Source of the DNA: Aquibacillus rhizosphaerae
Lineage (GTDB): Bacteria; Bacillota; Bacilli; Bacillales; Amphibacillaceae
Reading direction: 5' to 3'
NCBI RefSeq assembly: GCF_030282825.1
Contig: NZ_JASTZU010000031.1
Location: 20,355 to 84,354 of the forward strand
DNA: 64,000 nt
Made by a program: the position numbers and the translations under genes. Below the pieces are notes generated by a model that had not been told where the DNA came from, searched no databases, and saw nothing but the letters and a program-made list of their open reading frames with translations. Of the stretch, positions 18,480 to 27,903 are shown piece after piece. Each line of letters opens with the position of its first letter. Positions within the stretch are counted from its first letter, which is position 1.

Positions 18480-18590
18480 AATTGGAATAGTATTTATTGG
18501 TTACTGGCGCTTAGGTTATTATGAACATAAACTTAATAAAACTAGTATTAAAAAATTACAATTCTATGACTTGGCGCTTCATGTCTGAAC

Positions 18591-20312
18591 CTAAGTTGGA
18601 AGTAAAATACGAATTGTCGTACCTTGATCCGGTTTGCTTTCCACATTAATAGAGCCACCATGTAACCGTATTAATTGTTTTGTTATTGCCATACCAAGCC
18701 CAGTTCCCATAGTAGAATCATTTGTATTTGTACCGCGATAATAACGCTGAAATAAATTTTTAAGTGTTTCTTTATCCATTCCTATCCCGTTATCTTCAAT
18801 TACAATAACAATCAAGTGCTTTTCTATAAGTGAAACTGATATCGTAACTGTAGTTCCAGCTGGATTATGCTTGAGAGCATTAGCGATTAAGTTATCTATG
18901 ATTCTTTGAAACCATTTAGGGTCTATAGATGCTAGAATAGTTTCAAAATATGGATTGAAATTAATCTCAAAATTATTATTGGCTGGGTCATTGATAAAGT
19001 TTATAATTGTACGGCGTAAGCAATCGTTGATGTCTACTTTTTCTCTTATAATTGGTAGAGCTTGATTTTTTAATCGATAGGTTAGTGTTAAGTCGTCTAA
19101 GAGTTGTTTCATATAAATTGATTTATCTGCAATGATTTTGGCGAAATCTCTTGTTTCTGCTTGATTCCAAGTGTATTTTTCAGATTCAAGCATTTGTGCA
19201 TAGCCTGATATGGAAGCGAGTGGTGTCTTTAAGTCATGAGAAATACCGCTTATCCATTCTTCTCTAGTCTGGGTTATCTTACTACGTTGTAGCTCATTTT
19301 CTTTTAAAGTATCTGTTAAGTGAGAAAGTGTAGTGACAAAATCTTTATATAAACGGTAGTTCCTTTTTAACTTACCTTTTTTATTCAACATAATAGGACG
19401 CTGAACATTATCATGTGGTTGTTCATACACACCATTTCCAAGGTTTTGAACCCATCTCATCATAGTGATTAAAGGTACTCCGAACTTACGTGCATACCAA
19501 AAGGTACCAATAAGTAATAGAAGAAATAAGAATAAAAAAATAATTAGAACACTATTATTCATAGTGTTGAACAGGTCTTCTTCTAAAGTGTAATTATAAT
19601 TAGGACTATAAGTACCTACAATCATCGTTTGTTCGGTACCATAATCAGTATGAACAGCAACAGAACTTTCAGTGTTTATTGTAAAAGATAGAATATCCTG
19701 AATGGAGTATTGATTTGGTTCTTTACCGGCACGGTATTCATCCAATACCTCTCCTGTTGAATTAATCAGTTGAATCCAACCATTTTCTTTTTTAATTTCT
19801 TGAAGCATAGCGGTGGAAAGATCAAGAGAATGATTTTTCCAGTCTACCTCGGATTTAACTTCATTAAGTATCCTTGTCTTTTTATTATCTCTAGCGAATA
19901 TTACTAAAGGGGATTTTGAATCCAGTTCATCTAATTGCCAATATGTATATTCTGTATTTTGATTTTTATTTAGTAATGTACTGAGTTCGCTTTTATTAAA
20001 CTGTTCAGGGATTTCTTCCGGTGTATTATGGGATCCGATGACTTCCCCATCTTGTGTTAAAACAAGTAGCCAGCCATTCTGGTTGTTAATCAATGCTATG
20101 AATTCGTCATCAAACGAAGCCTTTCTATCTGCTACTGTAATCCTACTAGAAAGGTAGGCACTACTCGCTTCAGAAATATCTTTAGAAATCTCATTTCTGT
20201 GTTCTGAAAATCCCAAAAATGCAAAAACACATAAAAGTAGAAGAGAGCAAAGGGTGAAAATAAGAATAAGCTGAATGAAGAATTGTACAATAAAACGTTT
20301 ATGTATGTTCAT
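18591..20312 (-). CDS. sensor histidine kinase
   Basis: The 573-aa kinase has a first membrane segment (about 7-30), a 220-residue extracytoplasmic sensor, and a second membrane segment near 255. A HisKA domain carries His359 in GISHDLKTPLASISGYAQML. An HATPase domain has the N-box NLIANALKHNP, G1 IEDNGIGMD and G2 GTGLGMAITKQL. It should autophosphorylate and signal to the OmpR-type regulator encoded just upstream. ATG 20312 is chosen because GGTGA precedes it and it overlaps the regulator by 14 bp, indicating translational coupling; ORF extensions upstream lack a site. The genes run regulator then kinase, divergent from an ABC transporter likely to be the target. Confidence 0.9.
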   Translation of the reverse strand: MNIHKRFIVQFFIQLILIFTLCSLLLLCVFAFLGFSEHRNEISKDISEASSAYLSSRITVADRKASFDDEFIALINNQNGWLLVLTQDGEVIGSHNTPEEIPEQFNKSELSTLLNKNQNTEYTYWQLDELDSKSPLVIFARDNKKTRILNEVKSEVDWKNHSLDLSTAMLQEIKKENGWIQLINSTGEVLDEYRAGKEPNQYSIQDILSFTINTESSVAVHTDYGTEQTMIVGTYSPNYNYTLEEDLFNTMNNSVLIIFLFLFLLLLIGTFWYARKFGVPLITMMRWVQNLGNGVYEQPHDNVQRPIMLNKKGKLKRNYRLYKDFVTTLSHLTDTLKENELQRSKITQTREEWISGISHDLKTPLASISGYAQMLESEKYTWNQAETRDFAKIIADKSIYMKQLLDDLTLTYRLKNQALPIIREKVDINDCLRRTIINFINDPANNNFEINFNPYFETILASIDPKWFQRIIDNLIANALKHNPAGTTVTISVSLIEKHLIVIVIEDNGIGMDKETLKNLFQRYYRGTNTNDSTMGTGLGMAITKQLIRLHGGSINVESKPDQGTTIRILLPT

Positions 20313-21015
20313 GATTTTCACCATTTGAAACCAATTTATAGCCAAGACCTCTTACGGTAATAATGTGAAGTGGATTACTAGGGTTAGTCTCAACTTTTTC
20401 TCGAAGCTTCCGAATATGTACCATAACCGTATTATCCTCACCAAGAAATTCTTCCCCCCAAACATTTTCATAAAGTTGACTTTTACTGAAAACCTGATTT
20501 GGATGTTTACAAAAGAATAGTAAGAGCTGAAAAACTTGAGCTGGTAATTCGACCTTTTCACCTTTTACAATGACCTCGGCGGAAGTGGTATCTAAATGGA
20601 TTTGTCCGTATTGGTAAATAGTATGAGACTGAATAGTTCCCAGTCCTTTTTGGCGACGTAAATGTGCATGTATCCGAGCGACTACCTCCAGTGGATTGAA
20701 AGGCTTGGTAATATAATCATCGGCGCCTAGGGCAAAACCAGAAAGTTTATCAAAATCTGTTGATTTAGCTGTAAGGAAAAAAATCGTTGCATTGGTGTTT
20801 TCCCTTATTAATGGGCAGATTTCAAAACCGTTACGGTCTGGAAGCATAACATCTAATAAAATCAAATCATAGCGCCTCGTTCTACACAATGAAAGAGCCT
20901 CTTCAGCAGTCGATGCTGTATCAATATATTGGAAGTCTTCTTTTACTAAAATTGTTGTAAGCATATGTAAAATTGCAGTTTCATCATCTACTATCAATAA
21001 CCGTGCCGCTTGCAT
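20299..21015 (-). CDS. OmpR-family response regulator
   Basis: The 238-aa regulator has a receiver domain with acidic pocket Asp10-Asp11, phosphoacceptor Asp55 (LILLDVMLPD), Thr82 and Lys104 (ITKPFNP), followed by a winged-helix DNA-binding domain ending in VRGLGYKLV. Sequence style is close to the VanR/BceR-like branch. It is co-transcribed with the kinase at 18591. The divergent 146-bp intergenic region carries TTAAG repeats phased by 11 bp, a plausible binding site that would let it control itself and the ABC transporter genes. Confidence 0.9.
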   Translation of the reverse strand: MQAARLLIVDDETAILHMLTTILVKEDFQYIDTASTAEEALSLCRTRRYDLILLDVMLPDRNGFEICPLIRENTNATIFFLTAKSTDFDKLSGFALGADDYITKPFNPLEVVARIHAHLRRQKGLGTIQSHTIYQYGQIHLDTTSAEVIVKGEKVELPAQVFQLLLFFCKHPNQVFSKSQLYENVWGEEFLGEDNTVMVHIRKLREKVETNPSNPLHIITVRGLGYKLVSNGENHEHT

Positions 21016-21077
21016 TGGGACACTCCTATCATTTTTTATTATAATTATATTAACACTTTTTTGACCAAATAATAGGA

Positions 21078-21117
21078 TTTAAGGAAAAATTAAGGTAAGC
21101 TTTCAATCAAATTAAGA
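21078..21117. promoter_or_regulatory. candidate response-regulator binding repeats
   Basis: TTTAAGG (21078), ATTAAGG (21089) and ATTAAGA (21111) are spaced 11 and 22 bp, i.e. on one face of the helix, as OmpR-family regulators need. A TATAAT at 21127-21132 just downstream serves the plus-strand genes. Seen in sequence; binding is inferred. Confidence 0.4.
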
Positions 21118-21161
21118 ACGATAATCTATAATAATAGTTAATCGATAAAAGAGGTGAAAGA

Positions 21162-21332
21162 ATGAAAAAGATGTTTAAATCGGTCGCCACTATTATAGCG
21201 TTTTTGATGATTGGAAGACATGCCGCTGAGTTTGTAAATACCTATTATTGGTGGTTTGCTGCGCTGTTTCTTGTAAGTCTTACAGGGCAGTTATTCACAA
21301 ACATAATAGAAAATAAATCAAGTCAGTCCTAA
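21162..21332 (+). CDS. small membrane protein, 56 aa
   Basis: GAGGTG precedes ATG 21162. The peptide MKKMFKSVATIIAFLMIGRHAA... has a hydrophobic N-terminal helix and a second one (WWFAALFLVSLTGQLF), with an arginine-histidine pair between them. It leads the unit that continues into the ABC permease 42 bp downstream and the ATPase, and is divergent from the two-component system. It may be an accessory subunit or sensor for the transporter; no family is recognised. Confidence 0.6.
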   Translation: MKKMFKSVATIIAFLMIGRHAAEFVNTYYWWFAALFLVSLTGQLFTNIIENKSSQS

Positions 21333-21374
21333 TTAAAAACATCTATTATTTGAACAAGAATGGGGAGAAATTAT

Positions 21375-22064
21375 ATGTATGTACTAGGTAAAAATGAATT
21401 TTATGGCTTATTCAAAGGTGTAAAGTCAATTATAATAATTGCGATTTTATTAGTAACCTCATATTATTCAGCAAAATTTTCAGAATTACTAATGTCAGGA
21501 ATAGAACTTACAGCAAGAGAAGCAAAAAGTATTCATACTGCAGGTCTCTTAGCGCTAATAATATTTTTTGGCCAGTTATTTGTTATGAGTATTTCACACG
21601 ATACTATAAACAGGGAAACACATGAACGAACAATTCGTTTTTTGGTAACAAGAACGTCAAGATCAGCTATTTTGATGGGTAAGTTTTTCGGAAGTTTGCT
21701 CTTCTGGTTTGTATGTTTAGCTGTTTCTTTCTTACTGATTAGTATCTATTCTCACAAATTAGATTTGTTTATATTTTCTCAGACTATGAGCTTATTAACC
21801 TACCAACTAGCACTAACAATCCTACTTTCTGTTCTTATTCCCAGACCAGGAGTTACAATGTTTCTTGGTGTTATTATTGGAATAATATTTCCTATTATAG
21901 GATTCTGGATCACCTTCACCTCGAATATATGGCTAACTTGGATGAAGTTTATGACGCCATTTTATTATTTGGAACGAGATGACTATACTTTTTTTGTGAT
22001 TATTTTACTGGCGGGCATGATGCTCTTTATTGCTAATTTGATTTTTAGAAGGAGGGAATGTTAA
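21375..22064 (+). CDS. ABC-2 type transporter permease
   Basis: The 229-aa protein has six hydrophobic segments. The cytoplasmic loop after the second one reads SHDTINRETHERTIRFLVTRTSRSAILMGKF. The pattern E..ERT...L.T...R....GK is the coupling region of ABC-2 permeases such as those of Nat- or antibiotic-efflux type. ATG 21375 is chosen over 21360 because GGGGAGA at 21362-21368 is the ribosome binding site. It overlaps the ATPase gene by a TAATG junction. Substrate unknown; linkage to the two-component system suggests an envelope-stress or peptide efflux role (inference). Confidence 0.82.
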   Translation: MYVLGKNEFYGLFKGVKSIIIIAILLVTSYYSAKFSELLMSGIELTAREAKSIHTAGLLALIIFFGQLFVMSISHDTINRETHERTIRFLVTRTSRSAILMGKFFGSLLFWFVCLAVSFLLISIYSHKLDLFIFSQTMSLLTYQLALTILLSVLIPRPGVTMFLGVIIGIIFPIIGFWITFTSNIWLTWMKFMTPFYYLERDDYTFFVIILLAGMMLFIANLIFRRREC

Positions 22065-22969
22065 TGCTTGCTATCGAAACTAAACAGCTAAAGAAGTCAT
22101 ATGGATCGTCTCTAATTGTTAAAGGAATTGATTTAATTGTGGAGCAAGGAGAAATTTTTGGTTTTCTCGGCCGGAATGGAGCAGGTAAATCAACGTTTAT
22201 TAATATGCTAACTGATATTAGTAAGCCAAGTTTTGGCACATACGCACTGTTAGGTGAAGAAGGACCAAATGATCAAGTGAAGAAGCGGATAGGGGTAATG
22301 CCGGACTATTCCACTTTTTATAGTTCTTTGACTGCAATCAAGCATTTGAAATTCCTATCATCTTTATCTGGAAAGCACGTAACAAGTGACAGGTGTAAAG
22401 AAGTTCTAAAGTTTGTAGGTCTGGAATCTGATATGAACAAAAAAACTTCTAAATATTCATTTGGAATGAAAAAAAAGCTTGGTATTGCACAAGCCATTAT
22501 TCATGATCCAGAGCTCATTTTTCTTGATGAACCAACTTCAGGTCTCGATGCTGAATCCGTTATACATATTCATCAATTAATTCATAATCTAAATAAAAGA
22601 GGGAAGACAATTTTCATGACTTCACATAATTTAGATGAAGTACAAAAGCTGTGTTCGAGAATTGCAATTATGAAAGAGGGACAGATTGTTAAAATTGGAT
22701 CGATGGATGAATTAAGGTCCTTTTATCAGTCGACGATTACAGTGAAATTAAAACATTCTCCAATTCCAGAGTCTGAAGAGATGCATTTGCTACAGTATTT
22801 GAAGGCAGCGGGTTCCAATTTAGAAATAAGCAACTCTTACATTATGATTGATGTAGAGAATGAAAACAAAATTTCCCAGATTATTCGTGCCTTTACTAGG
22901 TGTAAGGTGGATGTATTTCGTGTTGAAGTAGAAGAAGCATCGCTAGAGGAAATTTTTTTGGAAGAATAA
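22064..22969 (+). CDS. ABC transporter ATP-binding protein
   Basis: The 301-aa ATPase has Walker A GRNGAGKST, a signature variant YSFGMKKKLGIAQAI, Walker B LIFLDEPTSGLD and the switch histidine in MTSHNLDEV. The C-terminal extension of about 80 residues is typical of ATPases that pair with ABC-2 permeases (CcmA/NatA-like). ATG 22064 overlaps the permease stop codon; ATG 22058 is too close to GGAGGG. It should power the preceding permease as a homodimer on the inner face of the membrane. Confidence 0.9.
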   Translation: MLAIETKQLKKSYGSSLIVKGIDLIVEQGEIFGFLGRNGAGKSTFINMLTDISKPSFGTYALLGEEGPNDQVKKRIGVMPDYSTFYSSLTAIKHLKFLSSLSGKHVTSDRCKEVLKFVGLESDMNKKTSKYSFGMKKKLGIAQAIIHDPELIFLDEPTSGLDAESVIHIHQLIHNLNKRGKTIFMTSHNLDEVQKLCSRIAIMKEGQIVKIGSMDELRSFYQSTITVKLKHSPIPESEEMHLLQYLKAAGSNLEISNSYIMIDVENENKISQIIRAFTRCKVDVFRVEVEEASLEEIFLEE

Positions 22970-23006
22970 AAATAGTAATTCTTATAACTGTTATAAATTT
23001 ATAAAG

Positions 23007-23037
23007 AGGTGCTGTAAGTATTACACTTGCAGCACCT
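23007..23037 (+). terminator. terminator after the ABC transporter
   Basis: AGGTGCTGTAAGT pairs with ACTTGCAGCACCT around a short loop. The T-tract is weak; it may also serve the minus-strand cyclase. Confidence 0.6.
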
Positions 23038-23168
23038 TATATCTTTTGTAGCAGCTACTAAAAAATGGGGTGGAAAGTAATAAAACGATTAATATATTTA
23101 TAGTACTTACACAAACCATCTAACTTTGAATGAAAGTAAATTGCTCTTATCTTAACATGTATTCATCA

Positions 23169-25025
23169 TTACGAAGAGATTTGGTTTCTTCCATCTAATT
23201 TCGCTTGATATAAAGCATGATCTGCTTGTCTTAAAATAGCATCCATCGTAGTGGTTTCACTTGGAACAATAGAAAATAGCCCAATACTCACTGTTACATA
23301 CTTAGAAACAGATGAATTTTCGTGTGGTATTTTCAATTGTTCAATTCGTTGGTGAAGCTCCTGAGTGAAGTTTAATAAATCAACTTTGTCCGAATTTGGT
23401 ATAACACAAACAAATTCTTCACCACCATACCTGGCTGCGATTCCTTCTGGTAACTCTGCCACTTTTTTGTTAATCGATTGTGCAACTAGTTTTAAACATT
23501 CGTCACCTTGTTGATGTCCGTACAGATCGTTGTACTTTTTAAAGTAATCAATGTCTATAAATATAATAGATAATAGAATCATTTCTTTCCAACAAATCTC
23601 AAATTGTTTTTTATAGTATTCGTCGAATTGTCTTCGATTGGGTATATTGGTGAGTCCATCAACTAGTGCCATTTTTTTAAGTTGGTCATTAAGTGTTTCT
23701 AGTTTCAAGTGAGAATGCATAATTTGTCGAGTTCGTTGTTCCACCTTGGTTTCAAGTTCACTATTTAGTTTCGATAAATCTTTGGTCAAATCCTCGGAAA
23801 GATCTAGCGAAGAGGAGAGTCTTTTCGATAATAATAAAGAAAAACAAAGAACAAAAATAGCTATTCCGATAGGATAAAAGTTCAATTCAGGATATTTTAG
23901 AATGAAACCGAATAAATCAAAGAGAATGGAAGCCATCAATATCACTATTCCGGTAAGGACGTAAAAGCCCTCTTCACGCTCTCTTCTCAGCGCCTTAATG
24001 ATAACAAATAGTACATAAGATACACCTATTATCATGAAAATTTGAAAATATATTAAAAAAGAGTAGTACGTTTTTGCTTCGGTAACAATGGTGATTATAT
24101 CGTAAAAGATAGCCACATAGATACTTAATAACGTAAACCATTTGTAACTATCTTTAGGATATAAGCTATATAATACTATGGCCACTAAAGGTACATGACT
24201 GTATAGGCTAATGTATTCTAATTTCATGGCTAGCTCCCAATTAATGTTGGGGAAGATTTTTGTTAAAAAGACATCACCAACCATTAAATAACGAAAAGCT
24301 GCGACTAAACAAAATGCTCCAAAATAGAAGAAGTAAGATTCAGTTTTTCTAAAAAAACCTAGTCCAATGTGATAAATTCCAGATAAAATTAGAACACCAA
24401 GTAAGATAGATTGGCTGATGATTTTTCTGGAATGACTATTATGAATTTTCTCATAATCTCCTATAGTTATTGGCTCCCACATACCCCCAGCATAATTGTG
24501 AAAGTTGGATATCTGCAATGTCATTGTAAATTCACTATCATCTGGTGAAAAATAAACAACTTTAGGATACTTTTGGGCGATACTTGTTTCCTTATTTGTT
24601 CCAACTTGGCCGGTTTTAGCTACCAATTGGTTATCAATCCATAAATTATAATTAGAATACATAATAGGAAGTTTTAGTCCTAGTACACTATCTGTATGTG
24701 GTAAAGAAACTCTTAATCTAAAAGTAGCAAACCCTTCTTTGGGAAGGGGGTTACCGTTTACATTGTAAGTGTGCCAATTACTAGGCAAATATATGGTTCC
24801 GGTTTGTTTAGTTGTTGTATTTGTTTGGAAATCAATAGGATTAAGTAGTTGATTCCAATAAAAGTCCCATTGTCCATTTAGTTCAATTAATGTTTTTTCT
24901 TCATTCCATTCAGTAAGATCTAACTTACCGTTATCCGCGAGATAGTTGTCCTCATCAGATTGACTGGAGCATCCTTGTAGAATGATAATCAAAAATATAG
25001 ACCAGCATATAAATTTTAACTTCAT
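23169..25025 (-). CDS. 7TMR-DISM diguanylate cyclase
   Basis: The 618-aa protein starts with a lipobox-like LQGCSS signal sequence. A galactose-binding-like extracytoplasmic domain follows (WDFYWNQLLNP, LPSNWHTYN, FATFRLRVSLP), then seven membrane helices (about 200-400), a coiled coil (SSSLDLSEDLTKDLSKLNSELETKVEQR) and a GGDEF domain. The active-site motif is ARYGGEEF at about residue 534, with substrate-binding DIDYFKKYND, so it should make c-di-GMP in response to an external carbohydrate-like or envelope signal. The position of the inhibitory RxxD site, five residues before GGEEF, reads LPEG, so product inhibition is not expected. It is transcribed alone. Confidence 0.9.
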   Translation of the reverse strand: MKLKFICWSIFLIIILQGCSSQSDEDNYLADNGKLDLTEWNEEKTLIELNGQWDFYWNQLLNPIDFQTNTTTKQTGTIYLPSNWHTYNVNGNPLPKEGFATFRLRVSLPHTDSVLGLKLPIMYSNYNLWIDNQLVAKTGQVGTNKETSIAQKYPKVVYFSPDDSEFTMTLQISNFHNYAGGMWEPITIGDYEKIHNSHSRKIISQSILLGVLILSGIYHIGLGFFRKTESYFFYFGAFCLVAAFRYLMVGDVFLTKIFPNINWELAMKLEYISLYSHVPLVAIVLYSLYPKDSYKWFTLLSIYVAIFYDIITIVTEAKTYYSFLIYFQIFMIIGVSYVLFVIIKALRREREEGFYVLTGIVILMASILFDLFGFILKYPELNFYPIGIAIFVLCFSLLLSKRLSSSLDLSEDLTKDLSKLNSELETKVEQRTRQIMHSHLKLETLNDQLKKMALVDGLTNIPNRRQFDEYYKKQFEICWKEMILLSIIFIDIDYFKKYNDLYGHQQGDECLKLVAQSINKKVAELPEGIAARYGGEEFVCVIPNSDKVDLLNFTQELHQRIEQLKIPHENSSVSKYVTVSIGLFSIVPSETTTMDAILRQADHALYQAKLDGRNQISS

Positions 25026-25208
25026 ATCGATTCCTCTTCCTATTGGTAAGATTGACCAATCTTTAAATCTAGGGACATATGGTTATGTAATAGTTACCTA
25101 GAAGGAAGAAGAATAAAAGTTGAATGAGTGCTAGAATATTCACTTCCCGAAAATAATATTGAACGTTAGAAACATTTTCCGTCGATAGGATAATAATACC
25201 ACAAAAAA

Positions 25209-25233
25209 GAAGCAAGGAACCGTCCCCTGCTTC
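25209..25233 (-). terminator. terminator of the doxX gene, AAGCAAGG/CCGTCCC family
   Basis: GAAGCAAGG pairs with CCTGCTTC around AACCGTCC, nearly identical to the hairpin at 12332. Confidence 0.65.
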
Positions 25234-25237
25234 CAAT

Positions 25238-25603
25238 TTACCTAGTTTGATATTTGCTCACAGACAGAACCCACCATATTAATCCAAATTGCATAGGTAA
25301 CCTAATCCATAGGGCAAGTGATGGCAAATTATAATCTTCGGGGGTAAGTGCCATATAAATATTGACTGGAAAAATGAGAACTAAAAAAATCGCGGTATAG
25401 ATACCTGCTTTTCTTCTTGTTGGCAAATAAAGCAGGCATAGGGCTAATAAGATTTCAATTATCCCAGAAAGATAGACAATTGCTAATGGAAAGGGTGTCC
25501 ATTCTGGCAGGGCGTTTATGAAAAAATGATCTAAAAGAAAGTGACCTAGTCCAGCCGAAATAAACAATCCAGCAAATAAGTATAGGCCAATACGCTTGTA
25601 CAT
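25238..25603 (-). CDS. DoxX-family membrane protein
   Basis: The 121-aa protein has four hydrophobic segments. The order GLFISAGLGHFLLDHFF, YLSGIIEILLALCLLYLP, AIFLVLIFPVNIYMAL, LWIRLPMQFGLIWWV is the DoxX/DoxX-like arrangement, including the PVNIYMA and RLPMQ motifs of the Bacillus type. Family members are small membrane proteins linked to quinone or oxidative-stress functions, mostly uncharacterised. It is monocistronic on the minus strand and ends in a hairpin terminator. Confidence 0.75.
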   Translation of the reverse strand: MYKRIGLYLFAGLFISAGLGHFLLDHFFINALPEWTPFPLAIVYLSGIIEILLALCLLYLPTRRKAGIYTAIFLVLIFPVNIYMALTPEDYNLPSLALWIRLPMQFGLIWWVLSVSKYQTR

Positions 25604-25763
25604 TACACATGCTCCTAATTAAGTGAATTAATCTTCTGAATCTATAATTCCATCTTAAAGCGCCTAATTTTAGCTTGCAAGTTTTGTTGCTTGTCGATAG
25701 ATTACCCTATACTGGCATAGGAGCGATAACAATGGAAGGATGTAATGGTATCACACTAAAAAA

Positions 25764-25805
25764 AGTAAAGAAGGAAGCAAGGAGGATATTCCCCTGCTTC
25801 CTTCT
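25764..25805 (-). terminator. terminator of the PepSY gene
   Basis: AAAGAAGGAAGCA pairs with TGCTTCCTTCTTT. The loop AGGAGGATATTCCCC replaces the CCGTCCC of the related hairpins. Confidence 0.75.
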
Positions 25806-25807
25806 TT

Positions 25808-26449
25808 TTAGTCATCTAGGTCATCGAGTGAGATGGTCATTATCTCCCCAGTGTAAGCATCAATTTCGATATCGACTTCATTTTTATCGGTTATCATTTC
25901 AATTTCATAGTACAGATAACCGTCATCTTCGTCTAATTCGAATTCGATAATCTTCCCGTCGATTTCTGCTAGTGCAATTTCTTTTGCTTTATCGGCTTTA
26001 ATTGGTGTGTTTTTATCTGTAGTTGATTTTGTTTCAACTTCTTCTTTATCATTGGCGCTATCGTCAGCGTTATCTTTTAAGTCATCACTACTATCATCTG
26101 GAGTAACATCATCTTGTTGGTCATCTGTTTTTGCATCGTCGCCTTGGTCATTCTTAACAATCGTTCTTTCTTTTTCATCTAAATGCAGAATCTCACCAGT
26201 ATTCGCATCCAACTGTATTTCGTAACTACGATCGGACCCTTCAATTTCAATCTCGTAAGTTGGTTTATTGCCATCATCGTTTAATTCAATTTCCGTCACT
26301 TCTCCGGGAAATTGGATTTGTGCTTTCGTTTGTGCTTCTTCCTTTGAAAGGTTAGCAGATACAGGTGAAGCTGACAGTTGATAAATAGCTAATCCAGCCC
26401 CGATTAGGACTATCGCACATACAATGGCTAGAAATGTTTTATTTTTCAT
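25808..26449 (-). CDS. membrane-anchored protein with two PepSY domains (YkoI/YkoJ-like)
   Basis: The 213-aa protein has an uncleaved N-terminal membrane helix. The first PepSY domain (about 36-93) reads LSKEEAQTKAQIQFPGEVTEIEL...IQLDANTGEIL. A spacer very rich in Asp follows, then a second PepSY domain (about 150-210) ending IDAYTGEIM. PepSY domains usually inhibit proteases or bind peptides or ions outside the cell. It is the last gene of an operon with the kinase and regulator upstream, the same content as the B. subtilis ykoGHI(J) locus, so it is probably the target or modulator of that system. AGGAGG precedes the ATG. Confidence 0.85.
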   Translation of the reverse strand: MKNKTFLAIVCAIVLIGAGLAIYQLSASPVSANLSKEEAQTKAQIQFPGEVTEIELNDDGNKPTYEIEIEGSDRSYEIQLDANTGEILHLDEKERTIVKNDQGDDAKTDDQQDDVTPDDSSDDLKDNADDSANDKEEVETKSTTDKNTPIKADKAKEIALAEIDGKIIEFELDEDDGYLYYEIEMITDKNEVDIEIDAYTGEIMTISLDDLDD

Positions 26450-26553
26450 TTCTTTTTCCTCCTTTTATTTGTTACTTATAGCATAAGCAACTTATATGAG
26501 GGGACGATGGGAGAAAGATTAGAATTTGATGAGAATTATATTAAATTTTCCCA

Positions 26554-27903
26554 TTAACGAGGTAAATGAACAGTGAAAACAGATCCTTCCCCTTGTTTAC
26601 TAGTCACTTTTATAGTACCCCCGTGTTTATGAATAATATCAAGTGCAATCGATAAACCAAGACCACTTCCTCCTGTATGTCTGCTACGTGCTTTGTCAAC
26701 GCGGTAGAAACGGTCAAATATTCGCTTGGATTCAGCTTCACTTAAACCTTCCCCAAAATCTTCGATGGCGATTTGTAGTTCTTGGTCGTTATAATTAACC
26801 GTGACATGAACGTCTTGTTCACTATATTTACAAGCGTTATCGGTTAAGATGTAAATCGATTGGCTTATTTTTTCTTTATCAATACTAATGTGTAATGGCG
26901 CGTTATCAGTCATCATAATAATTTTTCTGTTATGCGCTACAGATAGTGCTCGGACCACTTCCTGTATCAATGAAATAATGTTGGTATTTTCAAATGTAAG
27001 ATTCTCACTCTGTTGATTTTTTGCAAGTACAAGCATTTGTTCCGTTAAATGTTTCATTCTTTCTGATTCAGAGCGGATGGCTAGAACAGCTTCTTCAAAC
27101 ACTTCAGGCTTTTCTTTTCCCCAGCGTCCTAGCAATTGTGTGTAACTACTGATGACAGCAATTGGTGTTTTTAATTCATGAGAAGCATCGGAAACGAATT
27201 GTTCCTGACGTTCAAAGCTTTCGGTCAATCTACCAATCATTTGATTATAGGTCGTTCCCATTTGATATAGTTCATCCTTGGAACGGTTATTTATCGTGAT
27301 CTTTTTCCATTCTCCCTGTCTAGGGTTATTCGTCATGGCTTCGGTAAGTTGGTGAATTGGTTTTAACACTAAATTACTTAACCATCGACTAGCGATAATG
27401 GCGGGAATAATCATAATTAAGGAAGCGAGTAATAAGACAATTAAAAGCGTGTCCATTGTTCTATGGAGAGAGACTAAATGTTCTGTTACTTGAAGTGTCA
27501 TTACATCCCCGTTTCCCCAAATAAATGGTATGGAAATGACCGCATGCCGTGTGCCATCTTCCGCTTTAATTAGTTCTGTTGATTCTGCACGAACAAAGGA
27601 AAATGGTAAGTTGTAAAAGTCGGCTTGTTTGGAAACGGATTGGACTACATCCCCTTGTTCATTGATGATGCGAACCATCCCGTTAGCAGGAATGTAGGCT
27701 TTTAACAATTGATGCTGATCCGCTTGCTCTTCTTGGTTATTAGCGAAAGCCTCCATCATACTGTTCGCTTGTGTTTGGACACGGTCAATTTCTGCATCTA
27801 TGGATGTTTTGTAAAATAAAAAATAGATAGCTGTGTTTATTAATATGATAACAATTACCATGATAAGCGTTAGAAATAGTTGCATTTTTGTTCGAATTTT
27901 CAT
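26554..27903 (-). CDS. sensor histidine kinase (YkoH-like)
   Basis: The 449-aa kinase has two membrane segments (about 8-30 and 152-172) flanking an extracytoplasmic sensor, a HAMP linker, and a HisKA domain with His242 in ASHELKTPIAVISSYTQLL. The HATPase domain has N-box LTDNACKYSE, G1 IEDFGEGL and G2 GGSGLGLSIALDI. Its ATG overlaps the regulator stop codon (ATGA), so they are coupled. It should phosphorylate the regulator at 27900-28580. The associated PepSY gene suggests that the signal is at the envelope. Confidence 0.92.
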   Translation of the reverse strand: MKIRTKMQLFLTLIMVIVIILINTAIYFLFYKTSIDAEIDRVQTQANSMMEAFANNQEEQADQHQLLKAYIPANGMVRIINEQGDVVQSVSKQADFYNLPFSFVRAESTELIKAEDGTRHAVISIPFIWGNGDVMTLQVTEHLVSLHRTMDTLLIVLLLASLIMIIPAIIASRWLSNLVLKPIHQLTEAMTNNPRQGEWKKITINNRSKDELYQMGTTYNQMIGRLTESFERQEQFVSDASHELKTPIAVISSYTQLLGRWGKEKPEVFEEAVLAIRSESERMKHLTEQMLVLAKNQQSENLTFENTNIISLIQEVVRALSVAHNRKIIMMTDNAPLHISIDKEKISQSIYILTDNACKYSEQDVHVTVNYNDQELQIAIEDFGEGLSEAESKRIFDRFYRVDKARSRHTGGSGLGLSIALDIIHKHGGTIKVTSKQGEGSVFTVHLPR

